Shown here: positions 7,745 to 15,476 of the stretch, piece by piece | Numbering within the stretch: the first letter of the stretch is position 1 | Layout of the letters: each line of letters begins with the position of its first letter | NCBI GenBank assembly: GCA_965222445.1 | Contig: CBDCTY010000002.1 | Location: 3,038,001 to 3,102,000, forward strand | Reading direction: 5' to 3' | Source: GCA-958296115 sp965222445 | Lineage (GTDB): Bacteria > Chloroflexota > Dehalococcoidia > Lucifugimonadales > CAJWER01 | DNA length: 64,000 nt | Translations under genes and position numbers: made by a program | The notes under the pieces: generated by a model | Seen by the model: only the letters and a program-made list of their open reading frames with translations | Databases searched by the model: none | Told to the model about the DNA's origin: nothing

Positions 7745-9319
7745 TTAGGTCGATGCTGTTCCGCGGCGGAGGGAACGGCCGGGTAGGGCGCCGGTGTTTT
7801 CGCCGCGGTCGATTACGACCTGGCCGTTGACTATGACGTACTCGATGCCGACGGGGTACTGCTTGGGGTCCTCGCGGGTCGCGGTGGTCTTCACTGTGGC
7901 TGGGTCGAAGAGCACGATGTCGGCTTTGAATCCATCTCGCAGAAGGCCTCGGTCGGGGATGCCTAGCCTCTGGGCAGGGAAGGATGTCATTTTCCTGATG
8001 GCCTCTGGGAGGCGCAGGTGCTTCTCGGCACGCACGAACTCTGCCAGGACGAGGGGGAAGCAGCCGTAGGTGCGGGGGTTCGGGTATTCGCCGAACACTA
8101 TCGCGTCGCTGGCTATCATCCCGTAGGGGTGTGATACGAAGGCCGCGAGGGTATGCTGGTTGGTGCCGAGCCCGACCATCGAGACTCCCAGGTTCTCTTC
8201 GATCATCAGGTCGAACGTCGTGTCCCAGGGGTCTGTGCCGCGGGCGTCGGCGATGTCGGTGAGCAGGCGGCCCTCGTAGGCCTTGTTCTCGGGGCGGGTG
8301 AAGTTGGTCAGCCAGCTATTCTCCAGCGCGTCACGGGGGATCTCCCTCTTGAGCCTGGCGCGGTCGCTGGGGTCGCTGAGCGCGGCCATCAACCTCTCCG
8401 GCCCGCCGTCCTTGCTCCACTTGGGGAAGTTGATCACCAGGTGTGTGCCCGAGTAGGGGTAGCTGTAGCAGTCGAAGGTCACGTCCATGCCCTCGTCGCG
8501 GGCGTCCTCCACGAGGCCTATGTAGTCAAGGTGGCTGCCGGCCCCCTGTGCACCCTGGCGGTAGTGGGTGAGGTGGACGGGGCAGCCGCTGCGGCGGCCG
8601 ATCTCCACAGCCTCCTCGAAGGGCGCCAGCAGGCTCACCTCCCGTAGGTCCGAGCGCGTGTGGGTGTGGTAGAAGCCGCCCAGGCGGGCCGTCGTCTCAC
8701 ACAGCGCGACCAGCTCGTCTGTGTCGGCGTATGCGCCGGGCTCGTAGTCCAGCCCAGTGGAGAGGCCCCACGCGCCCTCCTCCATCGACTCCCGCACGAT
8801 GGACTGCATCTCGGCGATCTGCGCCGGAGTGGCCGGGGTGTCGTTCCAGCCCACGCTCCAAATGCGCACGGGGTTGTTGCCCAGGATGTAGGCGATGTTG
8901 ATGGCAACGCTGTTGTCGTACTTGCCCAGGTACTCGGCGACTGTGAGCCAGTCGGCGGGCATGGGCGGGTAGCCGTTGAGCCCGGAGTCGAGCCAGATGT
9001 AGCGGTGCAGCTCGTCCTGGCTCTTGAAGGGGGCGTGGGATATGCCGTCGATGCCGACCAGCTCGGTTGTCACGCCCTGCCTCACCTTGGGGTCGTGGTT
9101 AGGCGCGCCGAGTATGGTCAGCCCGGCGTGGGAATGCAGATCGATGAAGCCGGGGCAGACTACGAGACCGGTCGCGTCGATGGTCTGGGCGGCGTCGATA
9201 TCCGGGAGCTCGCCGCGCCGGATTACGACGCGCTCGTCGTCGACGATGACGGAGGCGTGGAAACCGGGGCTGCCGCTTCCGTCGATCACCAAGCCGTTTT
9301 GGATCAGCAGGTCGGCCAT
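7745..9319 (-). CDS. N-acyl-D-amino-acid deacylase (amidohydrolase family)
   Basis: A 524-residue metal-dependent hydrolase. It begins DLLIQNGLVIDGSGSPGF, has the DLHSHAG metal-binding motif near residues 60-66, and ends with the ADIVLFDPATV cap strand typical of D-aminoacylases and dihydroorotase-like enzymes. Such enzymes release D-amino acids from N-acyl forms in the cytoplasm. The start is ATG 9319, one base after the stop of the broken PaREP1-like gene. The next gene upstream on the same strand encodes a SelA-like PLP enzyme, which could act on a released D-amino acid; that link is inference. Confidence 0.85.
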   Translation of the reverse strand: MADLLIQNGLVIDGSGSPGFHASVIVDDERVVIRRGELPDIDAAQTIDATGLVVCPGFIDLHSHAGLTILGAPNHDPKVRQGVTTELVGIDGISHAPFKSQDELHRYIWLDSGLNGYPPMPADWLTVAEYLGKYDNSVAINIAYILGNNPVRIWSVGWNDTPATPAQIAEMQSIVRESMEEGAWGLSTGLDYEPGAYADTDELVALCETTARLGGFYHTHTRSDLREVSLLAPFEEAVEIGRRSGCPVHLTHYRQGAQGAGSHLDYIGLVEDARDEGMDVTFDCYSYPYSGTHLVINFPKWSKDGGPERLMAALSDPSDRARLKREIPRDALENSWLTNFTRPENKAYEGRLLTDIADARGTDPWDTTFDLMIEENLGVSMVGLGTNQHTLAAFVSHPYGMIASDAIVFGEYPNPRTYGCFPLVLAEFVRAEKHLRLPEAIRKMTSFPAQRLGIPDRGLLRDGFKADIVLFDPATVKTTATREDPKQYPVGIEYVIVNGQVVIDRGENTGALPGRSLRRGTAST

Positions 9320-9320
9320 G

Positions 9321-9698
9321 TTACGGCTGCCCCTGCAATCTCGGCCTGGCCACCTTCATGGCGGCAAGCAATATCCCGGCGTCCTGGACACTGATCCGCA
9401 CGTCGTCCTCATCGAGGTCGTCTTCATAGAAGTTGACGTGAAGCGCGTTCATCGCCTGGAACATCCGCCTGTTGGTGTTGGTGTCGTCCGTCAAGACAAT
9501 CAGTTTCCTGGCGTTCTTGGCTATGCCGCCGTGTGTCCCATCCGGCTAACCCTCTTCATAGGCGACCGACTTCACGTAGTGGGCCACTGCTCCCCACGCC
9601 TTCTCAGAGGCCTGGAGCAGGTCGCCCTGCTTGAACTCCCGCCTGGCATGTTCGAGAAATCTCTCGCTGATGTCTTGATGTTGCGCTATGGACGCCAA
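9321..9698 (-). pseudogene. PaREP1/HEPN-like protein broken by one in-frame stop
   Basis: One frame encodes ISERFLEHARREFKQGDL, then QASEKAWGAVAHYVKSVAYEEG, then a TAG stop (9546-9548). It continues uninterrupted as PDGTHGGIAKNARKLIVL, ending at 9321. Both halves match the PaREP1/HEPN-like helical family, where a Trp commonly follows this position, so TGG to TAG is the simplest explanation. A TTG at 9698 with GGAG upstream is the likely start; an upstream stop lies just before it. No frameshift is needed. It was probably coupled to the deacylase gene, whose ATG follows one base after its final stop. Confidence 0.7.
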
Positions 9699-9771
9699 CC
9701 AATCTCCGCTGGCGTCTTGGTGGGGTTGCTAGCCCGCCCTGTTCTTTGCCAATCGTAGCATACCACGCAGC

Positions 9772-10926
9772 CTACACCGAGCCTGGGGTGAGGATTTCGC
9801 GGAATCGGGCCGCGATTATCTCTTCTTCGCCATTGCGGAGGTTGACGGGTACGACTGCGATGCCGCCCTCGGGCCCCGCGGGGCCCAGGAGGATGGACGG
9901 ACCGCCCTCGCGGAGCTGCTCGATCACCTCGGCCTCCGACGGGCCCGGCCTTCCCGCCTCAAGGGAGACCAGGGCATTGGCGTGGCCTGACCTAGAGTCC
10001 TCCAGCTCGGGCCTTGCCTCGGAGAGCTCGACCCTGACTCCGTCGATGCCCTGGAGCGCGTCGACTATGTACTCGCACTTGTTGCGCCATGCCGCCTCGA
10101 CGGCCTGGTGGTCGGTATCGACGAAGAGCTCCAGGGCGGTGACGAGGCCTGCGATGTTCTCCTTCGACACCTTGGCCGGCCTGCCGATGCCCTGGCTGTT
10201 TGGGGCCGCGTTCATGTAGGCCGCCTCGATCAGGTCCTTGCGCCCGCAGAGGATGCCCGTGGACTGGGGGCCCATTACGCCCTTGCCGCCGCTGAAGCTG
10301 ACCAAGTCAGCGCCAGTGCGAATATATTTCGTGAGGTTTTCGGCCGGCGGGAGCATCGCCGCGGCGTCGACGATGACCGGGACGCCGCGCGAATGGGCGA
10401 TCTCCACTACGGTCTCTAGGGGCAGCGCGCCCGACTTCCTGGGACCGAAGACGTAGGCCACCGCGGCCGTTCTCCTGGTGATCGCGTCTTCGAGCTGCCA
10501 CGGCTCCGTCACGCCCGTGTCGCCTATCTCGACCAGCTTCGCGCCAGCCGTCCGGAAGTTCCGGTCGTACGTGACGCGGTGGGATCGGTGGATGACGATC
10601 CGGTTCTTCATCCCCCGGGTGTCGGGAAGCCTCCATACCCTGGCCGGGTCCGTGCCGGTCATGCAGGCCGCGGCCTGCAGCAGCATCCCCGCGCCCGATC
10701 CTGCGGTCACGAGACCGGCCTCGGCGCCCGTGAGCCTGGCTATCTGCTCGCCCGCCTTGCGGTTGAGCTCGGGCAGGTCGACGAAGTTGCGGGACGCCTC
10801 CTCCATGGCCCTCAACACGGGCCCGGGCATGATGCTGCCGCCCGCCACCGTCACCCACGACCAGGCGTTGATTACCGGCCTCACGCCGAGCCGCTCGTAG
10901 AACCCTTCACCCGTGTACGACTGCAT
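9772..10926 (-). CDS. SelA-like PLP-dependent enzyme
   Basis: A 384-residue fold-type I PLP protein resembling the L-seryl-tRNA(Sec) selenium transferase (SelA) superfamily. It starts GFYERLGVRPVINAWS, and TAGSGAGMLLQAAACMTG forms the phosphate cup. VPVIVDAAAMLPP supplies the cofactor Asp (about 187), and VSFSGGKGVMGPQSTG contains the Schiff-base Lys (about 215). No selB, selD or tRNA-Sec is visible, and relatives of this type act as amino-acid or amino-sugar-acid lyases (DgaE-like), so a role in selenocysteine synthesis is unlikely. The ATG at 10926 was preferred to an upstream in-frame start because homology begins there. The neighbouring deacylase suggests D-amino-acid catabolism. Confidence 0.75.
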   Translation of the reverse strand: MQSYTGEGFYERLGVRPVINAWSWVTVAGGSIMPGPVLRAMEEASRNFVDLPELNRKAGEQIARLTGAEAGLVTAGSGAGMLLQAAACMTGTDPARVWRLPDTRGMKNRIVIHRSHRVTYDRNFRTAGAKLVEIGDTGVTEPWQLEDAITRRTAAVAYVFGPRKSGALPLETVVEIAHSRGVPVIVDAAAMLPPAENLTKYIRTGADLVSFSGGKGVMGPQSTGILCGRKDLIEAAYMNAAPNSQGIGRPAKVSKENIAGLVTALELFVDTDHQAVEAAWRNKCEYIVDALQGIDGVRVELSEARPELEDSRSGHANALVSLEAGRPGPSEAEVIEQLREGGPSILLGPAGPEGGIAVVPVNLRNGEEEIIAARFREILTPGSV

Positions 10927-11008
10927 GGGACTCACCTGTTCGTTGGCTTGCCGGAGTGTAAAGGCGGCCTTCAAGGGCTGTCAAACGGCGGGGAAGAGCC
11001 GGGGATGG

Positions 11009-11052
11009 ATACCGGCCCCGTATCGGGGTACGGGACATGCTTTCGCCGGTAT
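11009..11052. repeat. REP-like hairpin with nested stem
   Basis: Outer arms ATACCGGC (11009-11016) and GCCGGTAT (11045-11052) enclose a second inverted repeat around CCCCGTATCGGGGTACGGG. It is preceded by ATGG and followed by GACG, as in the other hairpins of this window. The surrounding 11.0 kb gap between the SelA-like and FAD-oxidase genes holds nothing else that I can identify. Confidence 0.65.
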
Positions 11053-11118
11053 GACGTAGGTGGTGGACCTGCAAAGCTGAGCAACCCCACCACATGGGCA
11101 GACATGCGGCTGGTTCGC

Positions 11119-12513
11119 TCAGACGACATTGCGATAATGCTCGTACCAGTCGCTCGAAAAGACGCGATCCGGGTCCATCCGGCTCTTTCGCTCCATGAAT
11201 CGCGGGAATTGCGGGTATGCGCGCACCAGCTGCTCGCTGGTAGCGAAGCGGTTGTAGGTCAGGAAGTAGCTTCCGCCGAACAAGAGCGCGACATCGATAA
11301 GGCCTCTCAGGGCCTCCGCGACACCCTCTATGCCCTGAGGCGTATGCTCGACATGCAGATTGAAGACGATGCAGGCGTACCGACGCGCAGCCCAGCTGAG
11401 GAGTGTCTCGTGTTCGGGCTCGATGAGCCGGATCGTACCGTATATGACGTTCGAGCCGTGGGCGATAAGCACTTTCCCCGCGGCGTCCATGAAGCCGGCG
11501 AGGGCCTCGACGGGAACGTACAGCTCCGTGATGGTCTCGGAGCCGGGACTTGCGGCGCGCGTAGCGGCATCCAGTGCGCCGTGATAGCCGTCGATATAGG
11601 TGCTCATCTGGAAATCGTCGCTGTCGTACGTCTGGCCGCTGGAGCTGGCATAGAAGCGGGCATACTCCTCGAAGGCCCTCGCCTTGTCGACGTGGGCCAG
11701 GTGGATGAGCTTCGTCCAGTCCTCGTTGGATAGCGTCATCCTTCCGCCGTCCTCTCTCGACGGCGCGTCATCGGTGGGGCGGTAGCATGAGAAGACGCCC
11801 TGGCGCAGGAAGTCCCCGGACGACTCGTCAGTCATGTACTGGAAGTCGCCGTACGTGAAGCCGTCATCGATGCGCGATTGGAAGGCGCCGGGCAGCTCCT
11901 CGACATCGAAGACCTCCACGACGCGCTCGAGGCGATGCCACGTCTGGAGCCGCAGGCGGAGGGACGTTATGACGCCGAAGAGTCCGTATCCGCCGATAGC
12001 TGCGCGGAACAGGTCAGCGTCGGATGACCAGCTGCATTCGCGGACATGCCCATCCGAATCGACGAGAGTGAAGGACTCGATGTCCTGGACGATGGGCCGA
12101 AATTGCAGGCCGCGACCATGCCCGTTTGCGGCGACCGCGCCACCCAGGCTGAGACGGTCTGCGCCCGTCTGCTTCTGGATGATGCTCCACTTCGGGCTAC
12201 CGTCGCCCTGCATCTCGCGCAGCTTCGGAACGAGGTCGGACCACAGGATGCCAGCCTCTACATCGACTATGCCCCTTTCAAGGTCGATTCCTACGATCCG
12301 ACTCATCGACCGCATGTCGAGCAGCGTTCCGCCGGACCGGAACTGCTGACCGCCCATGGAGTGCCAGCCCCCGGCTATGGCGATCTGCCCTCCGTTCGCC
12401 CTCGTTTGCCGGACTACGTCTTGCACTTCGGCCACCGACCTCGGTCGCAGGACTTCCGAGACTACCGTCTCGTTCAACATCGAGTGAATGTCGTTGACGA
12501 TTGACGAGGGCAT
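11119..12513 (-). CDS. FAD-linked oxidase (VAO/PCMH family)
   Basis: A 464-residue flavoprotein. The N-terminal half has the PCMH FAD-binding pattern: VLRPRSVAEVQDVVRQTRA, IAIAGGWHSMGG, LDMRSMSRI, SLGGAVAANGHGRG. The His in GGWHSMGG is where covalent 8-alpha-histidyl FAD is attached in sugar-lactone and alditol oxidases, so covalent flavin is possible. The substrate is not predictable. The start is taken at ATG 12513 (MPSSIVND); an in-frame extension upstream has no family character. The ribosome-binding site is weak. Confidence 0.8.
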   Translation of the reverse strand: MPSSIVNDIHSMLNETVVSEVLRPRSVAEVQDVVRQTRANGGQIAIAGGWHSMGGQQFRSGGTLLDMRSMSRIVGIDLERGIVDVEAGILWSDLVPKLREMQGDGSPKWSIIQKQTGADRLSLGGAVAANGHGRGLQFRPIVQDIESFTLVDSDGHVRECSWSSDADLFRAAIGGYGLFGVITSLRLRLQTWHRLERVVEVFDVEELPGAFQSRIDDGFTYGDFQYMTDESSGDFLRQGVFSCYRPTDDAPSREDGGRMTLSNEDWTKLIHLAHVDKARAFEEYARFYASSSGQTYDSDDFQMSTYIDGYHGALDAATRAASPGSETITELYVPVEALAGFMDAAGKVLIAHGSNVIYGTIRLIEPEHETLLSWAARRYACIVFNLHVEHTPQGIEGVAEALRGLIDVALLFGGSYFLTYNRFATSEQLVRAYPQFPRFMERKSRMDPDRVFSSDWYEHYRNVV

Positions 12514-12587
12514 GTGGGCGGCTTCGTGAGGACTCTGGGGATTGGGCGGCCTGAGTGTAAGTGGGCCATAGGGCCCTGTCAAACACC

Positions 12588-12790
12588 CCCAATCCTTCAC
12601 CTAACCTGGACGGATGGCACGGCAGACCGCCTTCCGTAGTCATGGGCGCACACCCCGCCGGGGATGGGTTCCCGCCCCCGACTTCTCGGGGGCAGGCTCT
12701 GCGCGGGAACGACGGTGTGGGGGCCTGCGGTTCATTTTCATAATAGTGACGGTATGCGGTTTTTTTTGGGACAACGGAAAGGCTTGGTCA
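12588..12790. repeat. Intergenic repeat cluster with copy A of a 106-bp repeat
   Basis: The gap between the FAD oxidase and the HAD gene holds mostly repeats. The 17-mer CCCAATCCTTCACCTAA (12588-12604) recurs almost unchanged at 32008 and 45596. A 106-bp block (12610-12715) is repeated at 32411-32516 with about eight differences. It contains REP-like arms GTTCCCGC/GCGGGAAC (12668-12710). The stretch 12747-12787, ending GGGACAACGGAAAGGC, resembles the right end of the 9-bp-target-duplication element at 45.8 kb. A TATAAT at 12829-12834 lies further on, without a clear -35. Confidence 0.75.
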
Positions 12791-12925
12791 AATACGTCAC
12801 CGGGTTACGCGGACGAGCACGGTGGGGATATAATGGGCGTCGCCAAATCGGCGGCGACGGCAGGCTAAGGAGAAGCGCGGTCGGGCGGCCCACAGGGCAG
12901 GCACGAAGCCAAGAAGCAGGCGGGG

Positions 12926-13651
12926 TTGACTCCCTTGAACGTTGACGGAATCGACGCGCTGGCATTCGACGTGTTCGGCACGGTCGTGGACTGGCGGTCG
13001 AGCATCGTGGCGGAGGGCGCCCGCGTCGGCGCGGAGAAGGGGATGGAGGGCATAGACTGGGTGGCGTTCGCCGACTCGTGGCGAGGGGGGTACACGCCGT
13101 CTATGGACAGGGTGCGCCTGGGCAAAATACCCTGGACGAACATCGACGGGCTCCATCGCATGATCCTGGACGACCTGCTGGAGGAGCTGGGCATCGAGGG
13201 ACTCACGGAAGAGGAGAAGGACAAACTGAGCCGCTCGTGGCACCGGCTCACGCCGTGGCCGGACGCCGTAGCAGGACTGACGCGGCTCCGGCAGCGCTTC
13301 ACCATTGCGCCGCTGTCAAACGGCAACTTTGCGCTGCTCACCAACATGGCCAAGAACGCAGGACTGCCCTGGGACTGCATCCTCTCGGCCGAGCTGGCCC
13401 GCCACTACAAGCCGGACACGGAGGTCTACTCGACGGCGGCCGAGCTCCTGGGACTGCCACCCGAACGGGTGATGATGGTCGCGGCGCACGCTTTCGACCT
13501 GAAGGCCGCCCAGGCCGTGGGCATGAGGGCGGCGTACGTGTCCCGGCCCCTGGAGTTCGGCCCGGACCACCCGCCGGAGGACGTGGCCGATGAGGCGTTT
13601 GACGTCTTCGCCGACGACTTTGAAGACCTTGCCGACAAGCTCGGCTGCTGA
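12926..13651 (+). CDS. HAD-superfamily hydrolase, haloacid dehalogenase type II-like
   Basis: A 241-residue protein. LAFDVFGTVVDW is HAD motif I with the nucleophile Asp, APLSNGNFALL is motif II, and KPDTEVYSTAAELLGLPPER carries the motif III Lys. MMVAAHAFDLKAAQAVG stands in the motif IV region. The pattern fits L-2-haloacid dehalogenase-type proteins, although many such proteins act on other carboxylic acids or phosphates. The TTG start at 12926 was chosen because it begins MTPLNVDGIDALAFD after a GCAGGCGGGG stretch. A 42-bp gap separates it from the NHL gene, so they likely form an operon. Confidence 0.85.
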   Translation: MTPLNVDGIDALAFDVFGTVVDWRSSIVAEGARVGAEKGMEGIDWVAFADSWRGGYTPSMDRVRLGKIPWTNIDGLHRMILDDLLEELGIEGLTEEEKDKLSRSWHRLTPWPDAVAGLTRLRQRFTIAPLSNGNFALLTNMAKNAGLPWDCILSAELARHYKPDTEVYSTAAELLGLPPERVMMVAAHAFDLKAAQAVGMRAAYVSRPLEFGPDHPPEDVADEAFDVFADDFEDLADKLGC

Positions 13652-13693
13652 GAGTATGTACACACACGAAGAGCGCAACAACAGGAGGAGATA

Positions 13694-14584
13694 GTGAATT
13701 ACACCATTGGAGACCGGAAGTATGCCCTGGACCTTGACTGGGGAAAGCTGCCCGACGGGTACGAGTTCCACCAGGTTGCGGGCGTCGCAGTGGATGGCGA
13801 GGACAACGTCTACGCCTTCAATCGCAGCGACCATAAGCTGTTGGTCCTGGACAGGGAGGGCAACCTGGTGAAGGTCTGGGGCCGGGAGTTCGACCAGCCC
13901 CACGGCGCCCACGTCGATCGAGAGGGCAACGTGTACCTGGTGGACCGGGACACTCACGTCGTGGAGAAGTTCAGCCGCGACGAGGAGCTTCTCCTCACCC
14001 TCGGCACGAAGGGGCAGCCGTCAGACACGGGCGTCATCGACGAAGGATTCCTGGTAGAACGTCCTGGCGAGCCTCACAACATGCCCACCGGAGTCTCCAC
14101 GGCCCCCAACGGCGACATCTTCGTCTCCGACGGGTACGGCAACTGCCGCGTCCACAAGTTCGACTCCGAGGGCAACCTGCTGTCGTCATGGGGCATACCC
14201 GGCACCGAGAAGCCCGGCGAGTACAAGCTGCCCCACGGGATCGGAGTCGACAACGAGGGTCGGGTGCTGGTCTGCGACCGGGAGAACCATCGCATCCAGG
14301 TAATCGACCAGGACGGTGGGCACATCGCCATGTGGACGGGCTTCCGGCAGCCCACGTCGGTGGCCTTCCACGACGACGGCCTGGTGCACGTGCCGGAACT
14401 GCAGTCGCGCCTCTCGGTAGTCGACCGTGACGGAAGCCTAGTTGCGCGCTGGGGCGGCGAGGAGAGCCGCGAGCCGGGGCAGTTCGTCGCTCCCCACTGC
14501 GCGGCTGTCGATTCCCAGGGGAGCGTATACGTAGGCGAGGTACTGGAGGGCATGAGGCTCCAGAAGTTTGTCCGGGAAAGCTAG
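13694..14584 (+). CDS. NHL-repeat six-bladed beta-propeller protein
   Basis: 296 residues made of NHL-type units: VAGVAVDGEDNVYAFNRSDH, PHGAHVDREGNVYLVDRDTH, PTGVSTAPNGDIFVSDGYGN, LPHGIGVDNEGRVLVCDREN, and a last unit with SVYVGEV. There is no signal peptide, so it appears cytoplasmic. Relatives are annotated as peptidyl-alpha-hydroxyglycine lyase-like or simply as propeller proteins, and I would not assign an activity. The GTG start at 13694 has an excellent AGGAGGAG upstream. It follows the HAD gene closely. Confidence 0.85.
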   Translation: MNYTIGDRKYALDLDWGKLPDGYEFHQVAGVAVDGEDNVYAFNRSDHKLLVLDREGNLVKVWGREFDQPHGAHVDREGNVYLVDRDTHVVEKFSRDEELLLTLGTKGQPSDTGVIDEGFLVERPGEPHNMPTGVSTAPNGDIFVSDGYGNCRVHKFDSEGNLLSSWGIPGTEKPGEYKLPHGIGVDNEGRVLVCDRENHRIQVIDQDGGHIAMWTGFRQPTSVAFHDDGLVHVPELQSRLSVVDRDGSLVARWGGEESREPGQFVAPHCAAVDSQGSVYVGEVLEGMRLQKFVRES

Positions 14585-14675
14585 TAGTCGAAAATCTTTA
14601 AAATGAGGGTTAGCCGGAGTTTGCGTCATGGAGCATCCAGTCTATCCGTGACTGAATTGGCGTCCTGCGCCGACA

Positions 14676-14696
14676 GGGCGGGTTTCAAACCCGCCC
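14676..14696. repeat. Perfect palindrome in the gap before the nitroreductase gene
   Basis: GGGCGGGTTT and AAACCCGCCC flank a single C. There is no following T-run, so it is better read as a short dispersed palindrome than as a terminator for the NHL gene, although that role is possible. Confidence 0.6.
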
Positions 14697-14747
14697 CTAC
14701 CCAGCCGTCGGCACCCTTCAATACTAAGATGTTGGACCACTAGGGCC

Positions 14748-15362
14748 GTGGACCTGTTCGACGCTATGCACACGCAGCGGGCCGTGCGCCGGTTCAAGCC
14801 GGACCCCGTGCCATCCGAGGTAGTCTCGCGCATCCTCGACGCGGCCACCAGAGCGCCCAGCGGCGGGAACAGCCAGTCCTGGAGCTTCGTCGTCCTTCGA
14901 GACGCCGCCGTCCGCCGTCAAGTCGGCGCCCTCTACAAGGACGCTTGGGACGCGGGAGGCATCGCCCGATTCACGAGCGACCCAGACCCGGCCAAGGCGC
15001 GCGTCTACAAGTCGGCAGAGTACTTGGCCGAGCGAATGGGCGAGGCGCCCGTCCTCATCCTCGCGTGTATCGAGGGTGGAGGTCGTGGGCCGTCCCTCAC
15101 GACCGGCGCCTCGATCTACCCGGCCGTTCAGAACCTGATGCTGGCGGCGCGCGCCCTGGGACTGGGAACGGTGATCACGACCATACACCGCGGGCGAGAG
15201 CGGGAGATAAGGGAGTTGCTTGGCATCCCCGAAGATGTGACGACGGCGGCGCTTATCCCCATGGGCTACCCGGCCGAAGGCGCCGGATTCGGGCCCGTCA
15301 GGCGCAGGCCGGCTTCAGACGTAACGTACATCGACCGCTGGGGACAGCCCCTGGACATTTGA
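14748..15362 (+). CDS. Nitroreductase-family flavoprotein
   Basis: 204 residues. HTQRAVRRFKPDPVP and ILDAATRAPSGGNSQSWSF are the FMN-phosphate and Ser/Asn-rich signature of the nitroreductase fold. LMLAARALGLGTVITT is the second conserved block, and the end IPMGYPAE is typical. These enzymes form homodimers and use NAD(P)H and FMN to reduce nitro groups, quinones or halogenated compounds; the substrate here is open. The GTG start at 14748 has a weak ribosome-binding site. Confidence 0.88.
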   Translation: MDLFDAMHTQRAVRRFKPDPVPSEVVSRILDAATRAPSGGNSQSWSFVVLRDAAVRRQVGALYKDAWDAGGIARFTSDPDPAKARVYKSAEYLAERMGEAPVLILACIEGGGRGPSLTTGASIYPAVQNLMLAARALGLGTVITTIHRGREREIRELLGIPEDVTTAALIPMGYPAEGAGFGPVRRRPASDVTYIDRWGQPLDI

Positions 15363-15476
15363 GATTTCGTTCACTTCGATGGTCGGAGGCGTCGGTAGTG
15401 AACGGTGGCGCCCCGAACGTTTGGCGTGCAGCCTCAGCGAATTCTACCACCCTCAGACCGATCCGGCGGACTGCGC

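Noticed and set aside
9772..10926. SelA-like enzyme as evidence of selenocysteine use.
   Set aside because: No selB, selD or tRNA-Sec was found, and relatives of this subtype act on other substrates.
12829..12834. TATAAT before the HAD gene as a promoter.
   Set aside because: No convincing -35 at 16-18 bp, and the region is repeat-derived. It remains possible but is not listed.
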